Below, piece by piece: positions 55,617-64,000 of a DNA stretch of 64,000 nt. The notes under the pieces were generated by a model, which did no database searches, had not been told where the DNA came from, and saw only the letters and a program-made list of their open reading frames with translations. Positions within the stretch are counted from its first letter, which is position 1; the number at the start of each line of letters is the position of its first letter. A program made the position numbers and the translations under genes. The stretch covers positions 124,001 to 188,000 of the forward strand of contig NZ_UUPU01000008.1 in the NCBI RefSeq assembly GCF_900591205.1, in the 5' to 3' direction. Source of the DNA: Pseudomonas viridiflava. Lineage in GTDB: Bacteria; Pseudomonadota; Gammaproteobacteria; Pseudomonadales; Pseudomonadaceae.

Positions 55617-57877
55617 GCTACACCGTGGCGGTGCGGGCACTGTGCGAGTTCACGGCCAAGATCGGCGACCTGGACCTGCGCTTTACGCCGTCGCCCAGCG
55701 CCCAGGAAGGCATTGTCGGGCATCGCACCGTCGCCTCGCGGCGTAGCGCGCATTACCAGAACGAAGTGGCCCTGGACGGCGAATACCAGCAGCTCAAGGT
55801 ACGGGGCAGGGCCGACGGCTATGACCCGGATGCCAATCGCCTCGAAGAGGTAAAGACCTACCGCGGCGACCTCGACGCCCAACCCGCCAACCATCGACAG
55901 CTGCATTGGGCCCAGGTCAAGGTGTATGGCTGGCTGATGTGCCAAAAGCTCGGCCTTACGGAAATTGACCTGGCACTGGTGTACTTCGACATCGTCGGTG
56001 AAGGCGAGACCGTGCTCAACCAGCGCGCTCAGGCCGCCGAGCTGGAGGTGTTCTTCAACCAGCAATGTGCCTTGTTCCTTGGCTGGGCCCAGCAGGAAAT
56101 GCAGCACCGCGAAGCCCGTAACAGTGCTGCGAAAGCCTTGAGTTTTCCGCATCCCGACTTTCGCCCCGGCCAGCGCGCCCTCGCCGAGTCGGTGTACAAG
56201 GCCGTCACCACTGGCCGTTGCCTGATGGCTCAGGCGCCTACCGGAATCGGCAAAACCATCGGCACGATCTTCCCACTGCTCAAGGCCCTGGCGCCGCAGC
56301 AACTGGACAAGGTGCTCTTCCTGACCGCCAAGACCCCCGGGCGCAAGCTTGCCCTCGACGCGTCGCAGGTACTGTTCAGCAGCAGCCCCGAGCTGCAACT
56401 GCGCGTTCTGGAGCTGGTGGCGCGTGACAAAGCCTGCGAACACCTGGACAAAGCTTGCCACGGTGATTCCTGCCCGTTGGCCAAGGGCTTTTACGATCGC
56501 CTGCCGGCTGCGCGCATCGCCGCCTCCAAGGTGCGGCTGCTGGACCAGCGCAACCTGCGCGACGTAGCCTTGGCCCATGAGGTGTGTCCCTATTACCTGA
56601 GCCAGGAAATGGCGCGTTGGGCCGACTTGGTGGTCGCCGACTACAACTACTATTTCGACTTTGGCGCCATGTTGTTCGGTCTGGCCCAGCTCAACCAGTG
56701 GCGTGCGGCGGTGCTGGTGGACGAGGCCCACAACCTGGTGGAGCGCGCCCGTTCGATGTACAGCGCGAGCCTCGACCAGTACACCCTGAAGACCCTGCGC
56801 GACACAGCCCCCGAGCCGTTGAATAAACCCTTGCAGCGCCTGAACCGTGAATGGAATGCGCTGCACAAGGACCAGCTCGCGCCTTATCAGGCGTATGCCT
56901 GCCGCCCGGAAAAACTGCTGCAGGCCCTGAGCCTGTGCACCAGCGCCATGGGCGACTACTTCAACGAGCATCCCGAGGCGCTGGCGGGGGACCTGCAAGC
57001 CTTCTACTTTGAGGCCCTGCAATTTGCCAAGGTCGCGGAGCTGTTCAACGAGCACTTCATCTTCGATATCAGCAAGCGCCAGTTCAGTGGCAAGCGCAGC
57101 AGTTCAACCCTGTGCCTGCGCAATGTGGTGCCCGCTGAGTTCATTCGCCCTCGTTTGACGGCGGCGCGCAGCAGCGTGCTGTTTTCTGCCACTCTGAGCC
57201 CGCGCCACTATTACGCCGATTTGCTGGGTTTACCCACGGATACCGCGTGGGTTGATGTGGAATCGCCGTTCAAGGCCGAGCAATTGCGGGTGCGCATTGT
57301 CGATCAAATCTCCACACGCTTTGTGCATCGCCAGGCATCGCTGGAGCCGATCGTCGACTTGATCGCCCGCCAGTTCGCCGCGCAACCGGGCAACTATCTG
57401 GCGTTTTTCTCAAGCTTCGACTACCTGCAACAGGTGGCGCACTTGATGGCCCAGAGGCACCCGCAGATTGCCCTGTGGGCGCAATCACGTGGCATGGCCG
57501 AGGCCGAGCGCCAGGCGTTTCTCGATGAGTTCACCGAACACAGCCAGGGCATCGGCTTTGCCGTGCTGGGGGGCGCGTTCGGCGAAGGTATCGACTTGCC
57601 CGGTGCCCGCCTGATCGGCGCTTTTATTGCCACCCTGGGGTTGCCGCAGCTGAACCCGGTGAACGAGCAAATGAAGGCGCGCATGGGCGCGATCTTCGGC
57701 GCCGGTTACGACTACACGTATTTGTATCCCGGCATCCAAAAAGTCGTACAGGCGGCAGGGAGGGTGATTCGTAGCCAGCAGGACAGGGGCGTAGTGATGT
57801 TGATCGACGACCGGTTTGGCGAAACACGGGTGCGCCAGCTGTTGCCGCGGTGGTGGGCGCCGGTGACTAAAACGTGA
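55613..57877 (+). CDS. RecB-like nuclease fused to XPD/DinG-type Fe-S helicase
   Basis: A 754-residue protein beginning at TTG 55613, which overlaps the FAN1 stop (TTGA); GGAG lies nine bases upstream. Residues 64-106 carry a RecB/Cas4-like nuclease pattern: GRAD (D68), EVK (E79, K81) and QVKVYGW. The helicase half has Walker A QAPTGIGKT (K214), the DEAH box (VLVDEAHNL), and four cysteines (C275, C282, C287 and C325) at the XPD/DinG Fe-S cluster position. C-terminal motifs include EGIDLPG and QAAGRVIRSQ. It likely unwinds 5'-3' while FAN1 cuts. A nuclease-helicase role is predicted, not known. Confidence 0.88.
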   Translation: MSYTVAVRALCEFTAKIGDLDLRFTPSPSAQEGIVGHRTVASRRSAHYQNEVALDGEYQQLKVRGRADGYDPDANRLEEVKTYRGDLDAQPANHRQLHWAQVKVYGWLMCQKLGLTEIDLALVYFDIVGEGETVLNQRAQAAELEVFFNQQCALFLGWAQQEMQHREARNSAAKALSFPHPDFRPGQRALAESVYKAVTTGRCLMAQAPTGIGKTIGTIFPLLKALAPQQLDKVLFLTAKTPGRKLALDASQVLFSSSPELQLRVLELVARDKACEHLDKACHGDSCPLAKGFYDRLPAARIAASKVRLLDQRNLRDVALAHEVCPYYLSQEMARWADLVVADYNYYFDFGAMLFGLAQLNQWRAAVLVDEAHNLVERARSMYSASLDQYTLKTLRDTAPEPLNKPLQRLNREWNALHKDQLAPYQAYACRPEKLLQALSLCTSAMGDYFNEHPEALAGDLQAFYFEALQFAKVAELFNEHFIFDISKRQFSGKRSSSTLCLRNVVPAEFIRPRLTAARSSVLFSATLSPRHYYADLLGLPTDTAWVDVESPFKAEQLRVRIVDQISTRFVHRQASLEPIVDLIARQFAAQPGNYLAFFSSFDYLQQVAHLMAQRHPQIALWAQSRGMAEAERQAFLDEFTEHSQGIGFAVLGGAFGEGIDLPGARLIGAFIATLGLPQLNPVNEQMKARMGAIFGAGYDYTYLYPGIQKVVQAAGRVIRSQQDRGVVMLIDDRFGETRVRQLLPRWWAPVTKT

Positions 57878-58826
57878 CGCCGCTCAGTTGCTCGCTCAAA
57901 ACCCATAACCGCAGGGCCTGCTCCGGATCTATGGCCCAGGGGTGGACGCCGCAGCGTTTGGTTTCATCCTGAGCGAGGGCCGCCACATCACAGTCTTCAC
58001 AATACAGGCCGCCCAGCCCATCGAGTTGAGCGCTGACGCCACACCACACCATCGTCGCAGCACCTTGTTCGGGGCTCTTGTAATGACTGGCCGAACGAAC
58101 ATTGCCTTGTTCATCCAAGGCGCCGACAAATGCCAGGTCGTCCTTGTCCAGGTAGCGAACCAGATCGGTGAGGATTTCGCCAGGATGCACGGAAAACGCG
58201 CGCACGCCGTGGGATTTGCCATGCTGATCCAGCGCCACGGCAAACAGGGCGTTGGCGGTTTTTGACTGGCCATAGGCGAGCCACTTGTCATAGGTGCGCT
58301 GATCAAACTGCGGGTCTTCGAAATGCAGCGGGCTCAGGCGATGACCAAGGGAGGAGACCGCCACCACGCGTGCGCCGTCAGCTTTGCACAGGGCCGGCCA
58401 CAGCCGGGCGGTCAGTTGGAAATGGCCCAGGTGGTTGGTGGCGAACTGCGCTTCTACGCCATTGGCATTGCGCTGCAGCGGGGTCGCCATGATCCCAGCG
58501 CTGTTGATCAACAGAGGCAAAGCCCGGCCGGACGCCAGGAAGTCTTGCGCGAAACGCTCAATGGACAGCGGATCGAGTAAATCCAGGCTCGCCAGTTCAA
58601 CGCCCTGAATGCCACGTAAATTGCGCTCGGCCTTGAGCGCGTCGCGTGCGGGCACGATTACCTGTGCGCCCGCGCCGGCCAACGTCCGCACGGCTTCCAG
58701 CCCAATGCCGGAATAGCCGCCGGTAACGATGGCAGTCATACCGCGTAAATCTTTATTCGCCAACGCTTGTGTCGCTGTCGTTGCTGCGTGGAATCCACTG
58801 TTGATCGGGGTTTGTTTGCGGTTCAT
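57867..58826 (-). CDS. short-chain dehydrogenase/reductase
   Basis: A 319-residue SDR. The NAD(P)-binding TGGYSGIGLEAV lies near residue 35, NSAGIMATP near 107 and the active-site YxxxK as YGQSKTAN near 190. The length resembles WW-domain oxidoreductase- or retinol-dehydrogenase-like SDRs. The start at 58826 has GAGAGGAG ten bases before it. Its 5' end and promoter are duplicated at 59101-59474. It overlaps the helicase gene 3' end by 11 bases. It is divergent from an AraC regulator, the likely controller. Substrate unknown. Confidence 0.87.
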   Translation of the reverse strand: MNRKQTPINSGFHAATTATQALANKDLRGMTAIVTGGYSGIGLEAVRTLAGAGAQVIVPARDALKAERNLRGIQGVELASLDLLDPLSIERFAQDFLASGRALPLLINSAGIMATPLQRNANGVEAQFATNHLGHFQLTARLWPALCKADGARVVAVSSLGHRLSPLHFEDPQFDQRTYDKWLAYGQSKTANALFAVALDQHGKSHGVRAFSVHPGEILTDLVRYLDKDDLAFVGALDEQGNVRSASHYKSPEQGAATMVWCGVSAQLDGLGGLYCEDCDVAALAQDETKRCGVHPWAIDPEQALRLWVLSEQLSGVTF

Positions 58827-59474
58827 AAAGCCTCTCCTCTCTGGGAGCCCTATAGTGTTTTTAAGAGGTCGGACGCGGAATAGCCTAAAGTCTGTATTTA
58901 TGTCGCGATCGTCCGGAGCTTTTTGAATTATGGATACCCTGTCCGATGTGGTGGCGCTGTTGCGCAGCCACCGTGCATATTTTGCGGGCCTGAAGGCCGG
59001 CGGCGACTGGGCGCTGGATTTTCCACCGCCGGGGGGAATCAAGTTCAATGCGGTGGTGGAGGGAGAGTGTTGGCTGGAAGTGGAGGGAATGCTGGCGCCC
59101 ATGGCAGTCATACCCCGCGTAAATCTTTATTCCCCAACGCTTGTGTCGCTGTCGTTGCTGCGTGGAATCCCCTGTTGATCGGGGTTTGTTTGCGGTTCAT
59201 AAAGGCTCTCCTCTCTGGGAGCCCTATAGTGTTTTTAAGAGGTCGGACGCGGAATAGCCTAAAGTCCGTATTTGTATCGTGATCGTCCGGAGCTTTTTGA
59301 ATTATGGATACCCTGTCCGATGTGGTGGCGCTGTTGCGCAGCCACCGTGCATATTTTGCGGGCCTCAAAGCTGGCGGCGACTGGGCGCTGGATTTTCCAC
59401 CGCCGGGGGGGATCAAGTTCAATGCGGTGGTGGAGGGAGAGTGTTGGCTGGAAGTGGAGGGAATGCTGGCGCCC
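58729..59474. repeat. tandem duplication of the SDR/AraC divergent promoter
   Basis: Bases 58729-59100 (372) and 59101-59474 (374) are direct copies with about a dozen differences (roughly 97 percent identity). Each holds the first 33 codons of the SDR, the intergenic promoter, and about 57 codons of the AraC gene. The only junction homology is the two bases AT. The SDR is intact beyond copy 1 and the AraC beyond copy 2. Confidence 0.92.
58930..59178 (+). pseudogene. truncated AraC start left by the duplication
   Basis: The first 57 residues repeat those of the intact AraC gene (MDTLSDVVALLRSHRAYFAG onward to EGMLAP), then at 59101 the frame runs into antisense of the duplicated SDR start and stops at 59178. 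The 82-residue product would have the cupin start but no helix-turn-helix. It has the same upstream sequence as the functional copy, so it may well be transcribed. The matching truncated SDR start (ATG at about 59200, minus strand) reads 33 residues before running into antisense AraC sequence. Confidence 0.75.
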
Positions 59475-60266
59475 ATCCGCTTGTACGAAGGCGATTGCTT
59501 TTTACTGACGCAAAACCGACCGTGGAAGTTGTCCAGTCACCTGTCGCTGGAGGGCAGGGATGCACGGGAGGTCTACAGCGAGGCCGTAGGCGGTATTGCC
59601 AGCTTGGGAGCCACGGTTGACCTGTTTCTGATTGGCGGCCTGTTTACCTACGGCGACGAAGCCCGTTTGTTGCTGGAAGGTTTACCGCCTGTGGTGCGCA
59701 TCAGCGCCCGATCCGATCAGGCCAGCGTGCTGCGTTGGTGTCTGGAACGTCTGGCCTGGGAATATGCCAGCCCAAAGCTGGGCGCGGCGTTGATGACCGA
59801 GCATTTGGCGCAAATGATGCTGGTGCAAATCCTGCGGCTCTATCAATCTTCCCTGGGCGCCAGCAGCACCGGCTGGTTGGCCGCGTTGACGGATCCAAAG
59901 CTGGCGCCGGTGCTGGCGCAAGTTCACGCAGCACCGGAGCGGCGCTGGACCCTGAGTGAAATGGCCTGCACGGCCAATCAGTCGCGCTCCACTTTTGCCT
60001 TGCATTTTAAACAACGGGTCGGCATGGCACCCCAGGCATATCTGACCCGCTGGCGTATGCACCTGGCCGTACGGGCCTTGAACAGCTCCAGCAGCAGTGT
60101 GTCGAGCATCGGTCAGGCGCTGGGTTATCAGTCGGACAGTGCATTCAGCAGCGCCTTCAAGCGCCTGATGAATTGCTCCCCACGGGAATACCGAGAGCAA
60201 AACCTACACAAGGAGGCCAGTGATGAACGCTATCGAGCAGTACAGGATTCAGGTCAACGGTATTGA
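59304..60266 (+). CDS. AraC-family regulator with cupin effector domain
   Basis: A 320-residue regulator. The N-terminal cupin (Cupin_6-like: GIKFNAVVEGECWLEVEGM, then IRLYEGDCFLLTQ) binds the effector. The C-terminal AraC domain spans about residues 205-300 (LSEMACTANQSRSTFALHFKQRVGMAPQAYL and SSIGQALGYQSDSAFSSAFKRLMNCSPREYRE). It is divergent from the SDR gene and overlaps the hydrolase start by 44 bases, so it likely controls both. The first 57 residues are repeated just upstream. Confidence 0.88.
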   Translation: MDTLSDVVALLRSHRAYFAGLKAGGDWALDFPPPGGIKFNAVVEGECWLEVEGMLAPIRLYEGDCFLLTQNRPWKLSSHLSLEGRDAREVYSEAVGGIASLGATVDLFLIGGLFTYGDEARLLLEGLPPVVRISARSDQASVLRWCLERLAWEYASPKLGAALMTEHLAQMMLVQILRLYQSSLGASSTGWLAALTDPKLAPVLAQVHAAPERRWTLSEMACTANQSRSTFALHFKQRVGMAPQAYLTRWRMHLAVRALNSSSSSVSSIGQALGYQSDSAFSSAFKRLMNCSPREYREQNLHKEASDERYRAVQDSGQRY

Positions 60267-61164
60267 TTTGAGTGTGCACGTCGCGGGCCCTGAACAGGGC
60301 CCGCCGATCTGGCTGCTGCATGGTTTTCCGGAGTGCTGGCACTCCTGGCGCGAGCAGATCCCCGCATTGGTTGGCGCAGGTTATCGAGTGTTCGCCCCGC
60401 AGATGCGTGGTTATGGGCAATCGAGTGCGCCGGCCGAGGTCGCCGACTACGATCTGTTGACGCTGTGTGCCGATATCCAGCAGGCCATGGCTCACTTCGG
60501 CCACGATCAGGTGGTGATGGTCGGGCATGACTGGGGGGCTGTGGTGGCCTGGCACCTGGCGCTGCTGGAGCCCGAGCGCATTACGCAGTTGATCACGATG
60601 TCGGTGCCGTTTGCCGGGCGGGCGCGCAGGCCGGTGATCGAAATCCTGCGTGAGCTGTACGCCGACCGCTTTAACTACATCGTGTATTTCCAGACCCCCG
60701 GAGTGGCCGAGCAGGAGTTGAACGCCGATATCGAACGCACGCTGCGCTTGTTCATGCAGGATCAGGATGTGTTTTTGCAGAAGAAACCGCCGCATGCCCG
60801 GTTGCTTGAGGGCGCGACAACCCCGGGCGCCTTGCCGGCATGGTGTTCACGCGAGGACTTGGACGTCTATGTGCAAACCTTCGAAGAGCACGGGTTTCGC
60901 GGTCCGCTGAACTGGTATCGCAATTTCGAGCGCAACTGGCAGCGCACCGAGTTCCTCGCAGGCAAGCAGGTGCTGCAACCCACCCTGTTCCTGATCGGCG
61001 ATCGCGACCCGGTCGGCGTATTTGAAGCGCATACCCTCAAGCGTATGCCGGAGGTGGTGCCCGACCTCGAGCAGCAGGTCCTGGCCAACTGCGGCCACTG
61101 GATCCAGAACGAGCAAGGCCAGCGGGTTAACGCGTTGATGCTCGCGTTTCTAGGGAAAAGGTAA
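60223..61164 (+). CDS. alpha/beta hydrolase, epoxide-hydrolase-like
   Basis: A 313-residue hydrolase. The oxyanion motif HGFPECW lies near residue 34. The nucleophile elbow is GHDWGAV with an aspartate (about residue 102), as in epoxide hydrolases and haloalkane dehalogenases, and the catalytic histidine is in NCGHWIQNE near residue 289. ATG 60223 is six bases after AGGAGG (60211-60216). It overlaps the AraC 3' end and converges on the histidine kinase gene with a 38-base overlap. Substrate unknown; the SDR and AraC next to it suggest one pathway. Confidence 0.87.
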   Translation: MNAIEQYRIQVNGIDLSVHVAGPEQGPPIWLLHGFPECWHSWREQIPALVGAGYRVFAPQMRGYGQSSAPAEVADYDLLTLCADIQQAMAHFGHDQVVMVGHDWGAVVAWHLALLEPERITQLITMSVPFAGRARRPVIEILRELYADRFNYIVYFQTPGVAEQELNADIERTLRLFMQDQDVFLQKKPPHARLLEGATTPGALPAWCSREDLDVYVQTFEEHGFRGPLNWYRNFERNWQRTEFLAGKQVLQPTLFLIGDRDPVGVFEAHTLKRMPEVVPDLEQQVLANCGHWIQNEQGQRVNALMLAFLGKR

Positions 61165-62593
61165 AGGTCGCGCCGCGACCGGGCCGGTCCACCAGGCGAA
61201 TGCTGCGCCCATGCAGTTGCAGGATACGGTGCACGATGCGCAGCCCCAGGCCGCCATCACGGCGTGCGCCGCCGATGGTAAAGGCGCGCAGGAACAAGCC
61301 TTCGCGCAATTCGGCATCAATACCCGGGCCGCTGTCGCTGACGGTCACAGCGACGCCATCGGACACAGTCGCCAGGATCACCTCGACTTCGCCATTCACC
61401 GGCGTATGACGCAGGGCGTTGTCCAGCAGGTTGGTCAGCACCCGTTCGATCAAGCCCAGGTCGGCCAGCACCGTGGGCACCTGGGGTGGCAGGGTGGCGG
61501 TCAGGGTGATGGCGCGTGCTTCGGCGGTCAGTTCGAACTTCTGGAAGATGTCCTGCACCAGATCCGGCAGCGAAAAACCTTCGATCACTGGCTGCACAAA
61601 GCCATGTTCCAGGCGTACCAGTTCCAGCAACGACTGGGCCAGGCCGCCTACCTTGCGGCTCTGGTCCAGGGCAATGCCGAGGTAGCGGCGACGTTCTTCG
61701 GGGCTGAGGCTGGCGTCCTTCAGCGACAGGGTTTCCAGGTAACCGTGCAGGGACGCGAGCGGCGTGCGCAGGTCATGGGAGATATTGGCCACCATCTCGC
61801 GGCGTTCCTGGTCCTGATGGGTAAGGGCGCGCCACTGTTCGCCGAGGCGGTTTTCCATCTGCACAAAAGCATGATCGAGCACGGCGATTTCGTCACCGCT
61901 GTCGAGTTCCGCGGTGGCGGGTTGTTGGGTTTTGGGCGCGCCATTGATATCGAACTGGCCGACCTTGTCGGTGAGCTGGCGCAAGGGCCGTGTGATCCAG
62001 GCAAACGCGATCAACCCCGCCAACAGGCACAGCAGCGCCACCAGACCGATGGACCACAAGGCGATCTTCAACGCCATGCCGGTCGCGTCCTTGGCGTCAT
62101 ACACATCATGGGCTTCGCCCAGCAGCACCACGTACAGGAAGCCGGTTTGCCGGCCGTTGGCGTTCAGCGGCGCCGCGCTGAACACCTTGCGCCCGTCAAC
62201 GCTGCGTGGGTCGTCGCCGAGGATCGGCAGCATGGCGCCGCTGAGGAAGCGACGGATCGGGGCCAGATCGACCTGATCCCGCAGCAGGTGCCCGCTGGGC
62301 GCCGCGTTACCGACCACACGGCCGTTGATGTCCAGCAGGTACACCTCGACGCTCGGGTTGACCAGCATCAACTGGCTGAACAGGTTGCGCACCGCGTCGG
62401 GCTTGAGGCCATCGGCGTCCATCAATTGGGTGTCGCGGGCGATGTGTGCCGCCAGGTCACGGGACAGGCCCTGCACCACTTCCAGCTCATGCATGCGGTT
62501 GGAGCGCACTTGCAGCCACGCCGAGGTGCCGCTGCAGATCACCAGCAACACGGCAAATACCACCGACAGGCGCTGGGTCAGGGTCAGCTTCAT
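61127..62593 (-). CDS. two-component sensor histidine kinase
   Basis: A 488-residue inner-membrane sensor. Helix 1 is at residues 9-27, a periplasmic sensor domain of about 150 residues follows, then helix 2 at 178-200 and a HAMP linker (ITRPLRQLTDKVGQFD). The phospho-acceptor is H273 in NISHDLRTPLASLHGYLETL. The N box (LLDNALRHTP) and the G boxes (DSGPGID and GGLGLRIVH) complete the kinase. Its start overlaps the response-regulator stop by four bases. The periplasmic domain gives no clue to the signal. The next divergent gene, msrB, may be a target. Confidence 0.92.
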   Translation of the reverse strand: MKLTLTQRLSVVFAVLLVICSGTSAWLQVRSNRMHELEVVQGLSRDLAAHIARDTQLMDADGLKPDAVRNLFSQLMLVNPSVEVYLLDINGRVVGNAAPSGHLLRDQVDLAPIRRFLSGAMLPILGDDPRSVDGRKVFSAAPLNANGRQTGFLYVVLLGEAHDVYDAKDATGMALKIALWSIGLVALLCLLAGLIAFAWITRPLRQLTDKVGQFDINGAPKTQQPATAELDSGDEIAVLDHAFVQMENRLGEQWRALTHQDQERREMVANISHDLRTPLASLHGYLETLSLKDASLSPEERRRYLGIALDQSRKVGGLAQSLLELVRLEHGFVQPVIEGFSLPDLVQDIFQKFELTAEARAITLTATLPPQVPTVLADLGLIERVLTNLLDNALRHTPVNGEVEVILATVSDGVAVTVSDSGPGIDAELREGLFLRAFTIGGARRDGGLGLRIVHRILQLHGRSIRLVDRPGRGATFTFSLETRASTR

Positions 62594-63300
62594 GCGGGGC
62601 TCTCGGCAAATTTATAACCCCGGCCCCACACCGTAAGGATGCGCGCCGGGTTGGCCGGGTCGGTTTCAACTTTGGCGCGCAGGCGGTTGATATGGGTATT
62701 GACCGTGTGTTCATAGCCTTCATGGCTGTAGCCCCATACGGCGTTGAGCAGGTCCATGCGCGAGAACACCTTGCCGGGTTGGCGGGCGAAGAAGTACAGC
62801 AGGTCGAACTCCCGTGGCGTGAGGTCCAGGCGCTGGCCTTGCAGTGTCGCGTCGCGGGTCAACGGGTTGATGAACAATTGGCCAAGGTCGAGGCTGCCGG
62901 CGTCCATCTTCAAGTTGCGCGCCATGGCATCGACCCGGCGCAGCAGGGCCTTGACCCGTGCCACCAACTCCGGCATCGAAAACGGTTTGGCCAGGTAGTC
63001 GTCCGCGCCCAGTTCCAGGCCCAGGATGCGGTGCAATTCGCTGGAGCGCGCACTGGTGATGATGATCGGCGTGTAGCGCGTCATGGCGCGGGCGCGGCGG
63101 CAGATTTCCAGGCCATCGACGCCGGGCAGCATCAGGTCGAGGATCAGCGCATCCCAGCCGCCTTGTTCCAGCAGGCGCAAGCCTTCGTTACCGTCGGCGC
63201 TGTGCACCACCTCAAACTGCTCGTCACGCAGGTGCAGGCAAATCAGGTCGGCAATGTGCGCATCGTCCTCGACCACCAGGACACGTTTGGGCTGATCCAT
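62590..63300 (-). CDS. OmpR-type response regulator
   Basis: A 236-residue regulator. The receiver domain holds the acidic pair (EDD 11-13) and the phospho-acceptor D55 in LILDLMLPGVDGL, with K in the YLAKPFSMPELV motif. The winged-helix output domain follows (LTPREFDLLYFFARQPGKVFSRMDLLNAVWG, then HTVNTHINRLRAKVE). The start at 63300 (MDQPKRVLVVEDD) gives the usual length; the open frame upstream to 63363 has no site. It is the first gene of the pair and would be phosphorylated by the kinase at 61127-62593. Confidence 0.93.
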   Translation of the reverse strand: MDQPKRVLVVEDDAHIADLICLHLRDEQFEVVHSADGNEGLRLLEQGGWDALILDLMLPGVDGLEICRRARAMTRYTPIIITSARSSELHRILGLELGADDYLAKPFSMPELVARVKALLRRVDAMARNLKMDAGSLDLGQLFINPLTRDATLQGQRLDLTPREFDLLYFFARQPGKVFSRMDLLNAVWGYSHEGYEHTVNTHINRLRAKVETDPANPARILTVWGRGYKFAESPA

Positions 63301-63476
63301 GTAAGAGAAACCTTCACTTGTAGTGCGCGCATTGTGCGGCTTTTGCCACAGTGTAGTTATCACGAATTGTTTAACTCTGCGTGAGGATTCCGCGACCGCC
63401 CAACGCGCACGATAGCCCCATTACCAAACCGAGCACGGCTCCTTCAGCAAGCGGGCCTGCCGTACGAACGGGCTAA

Positions 63477-63570
63477 TGTGGCGAGCGGGCTTGCCCGCGT
63501 CGGGCTGCGTAGCGGCCCCAAAAAAGCGCGAGCGCTAGGCACTCCAACGCGGGCAAGCCCGCTCGCCACA
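63477..63570. repeat. REPIN upstream of msrB
   Basis: A perfect 24-base inverted pair (63477-63500 and 63547-63570) of the GTGGCGAGCGGGCTTGCCCG type, the same family as at 45021-45151, encloses a 46-base spacer. It lies between the divergent response-regulator and msrB starts. Confidence 0.82.
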
Positions 63571-63591
63571 GGATCAAATGAGGAGAACCCC

Positions 63592-64000
63592 ATGTACTCA
63601 CGTCGACAAATACTGCTGGCCGGCGGCGGCCTGGGTGTCGCCGTCCTGGCTGGCGGCCTGTTGAAACAGCTCAACATGGTCACCGAGGTGCAGGCCGCCG
63701 AGACTTTCGAGGTCAGCCACACCGACGCCCAATGGCGCAGCCTGCTGAGCGCCGAGCAGTACAGCATCCTGCGCGAGGAGGGCACCGAGCGCCCCTACAC
63801 CAGCGCCCTTAACGACGAACACCGCGCCGGCACCTTCGCCTGTGCCGGCTGTGCGCTGGCGCTGTTCTCCTCCGCGACCAAGTTTGACAGCCACACCGGC
63901 TGGCCGAGTTTCTGGCAGCCGCTGGACAATGCGGTGGCCAGCCGTACCGACACCTCCTATGGCGTGGTGCGCAAGGAAATTCACTGCCGTCGTTGTGGCG
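63592..64000 (+). CDS. msrB: exported peptide-methionine (R)-S-oxide reductase, partial at the window end
   Basis: The first 136 residues of a MsrB, which reduces methionine-R-sulfoxide in proteins. A twin-arginine signal (YSRRQILLAGGGLGVAVLAGG) predicts export, so this is a periplasmic form. The zinc cysteines are visible as C84-AG-C87 and C132-RR-C135. The WPSF motif (TGWPSF, about residue 102) is conserved. The catalytic cysteine lies beyond the window. GAGGAG precedes ATG 63592. It is divergent from the two-component system. Confidence 0.93.
   Translation, partial: MYSRRQILLAGGGLGVAVLAGGLLKQLNMVTEVQAAETFEVSHTDAQWRSLLSAEQYSILREEGTERPYTSALNDEHRAGTFACAGCALALFSSATKFDSHTGWPSFWQPLDNAVASRTDTSYGVVRKEIHCRRCG

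Overview
The window looks like chromosome from a Pseudomonas of the P. fluorescens group. The grounds are high G+C, an intact ben (benzoate) cluster, the aprA-inh-aprDEF-lipase locus typical of fluorescent pseudomonads, and REP/REPIN-type palindromes between genes. I see no rRNA or tRNA gene, no CRISPR array and no intact mobile element. Genus-level placement is my inference from recognised gene families and synteny; no database search was run.

Region by region. (1) 1-9730: a five-gene minus-strand operon (TonB receptor, family-5 binding lipoprotein, two permeases, fused double ATPase) that could take up a peptide- or metallophore-like compound, with a divergent ABC exporter half-transporter. 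(2) 10033-17431: benR-benABCDKF, converting benzoate to catechol, with two XylS/BenR-type sites in front of benA. (3) 17428-22236: a DUF2790 protein, two LysR regulators, a D-malate/tartrate dehydrogenase and DctA, forming a C4-dicarboxylate module. (4) 22347-28196: a DUF3313 lipoprotein, an arginase-fold protein with its divergent LysR regulator, a ClC channel and a DUF2254 protein. (5) 25062-25265 and 28304-29442: gene decay, with an HxlR remnant, an antiporter tail, a frameshifted DUF294 protein and an integrase remnant.

(6) 29584-31768: a LysR regulator and a zinc-less medium-chain reductase. (7) 31769-35295: a 700-base leader, an unrecognised 473-residue protein and a MocR-type regulator whose start overlaps it; this is the least explained unit. 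(8) 35401-44916: pgm, a pirin, a UvrD-like helicase, a DUF1652 protein, then a SnoaL-AraC regulator, FAD oxidase, cupin and PotF-like protein that together suggest amine/polyamine use. (9) 44969-53548: an elaborate palindromic repeat, then aprA-inh-aprD-aprE-aprF-lipase. AprDEF is the type I secretion channel, and the protease and lipase are its RTX-type substrates. (10) 53557-57877: a small lipoprotein, then a FAN1-type nuclease overlapping a RecB-like nuclease/XPD-like helicase, probably a DNA-repair operon.

(11) 57867-61164: an SDR, an AraC regulator and an epoxide-hydrolase-like protein, whose divergent promoter and 5' gene ends are duplicated in tandem (58729-59474). (12) 61127-64000: a two-component system and the start of a Tat-exported MsrB.

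Most of the window is ordinary accessory and catabolic content. The best candidates for something undescribed are the unknown-protein/MocR pair, the FAN1/nuclease-helicase pair, the promoter duplication, the G14 tract before aprD, and the nested 17-bp repeat array before aprA.
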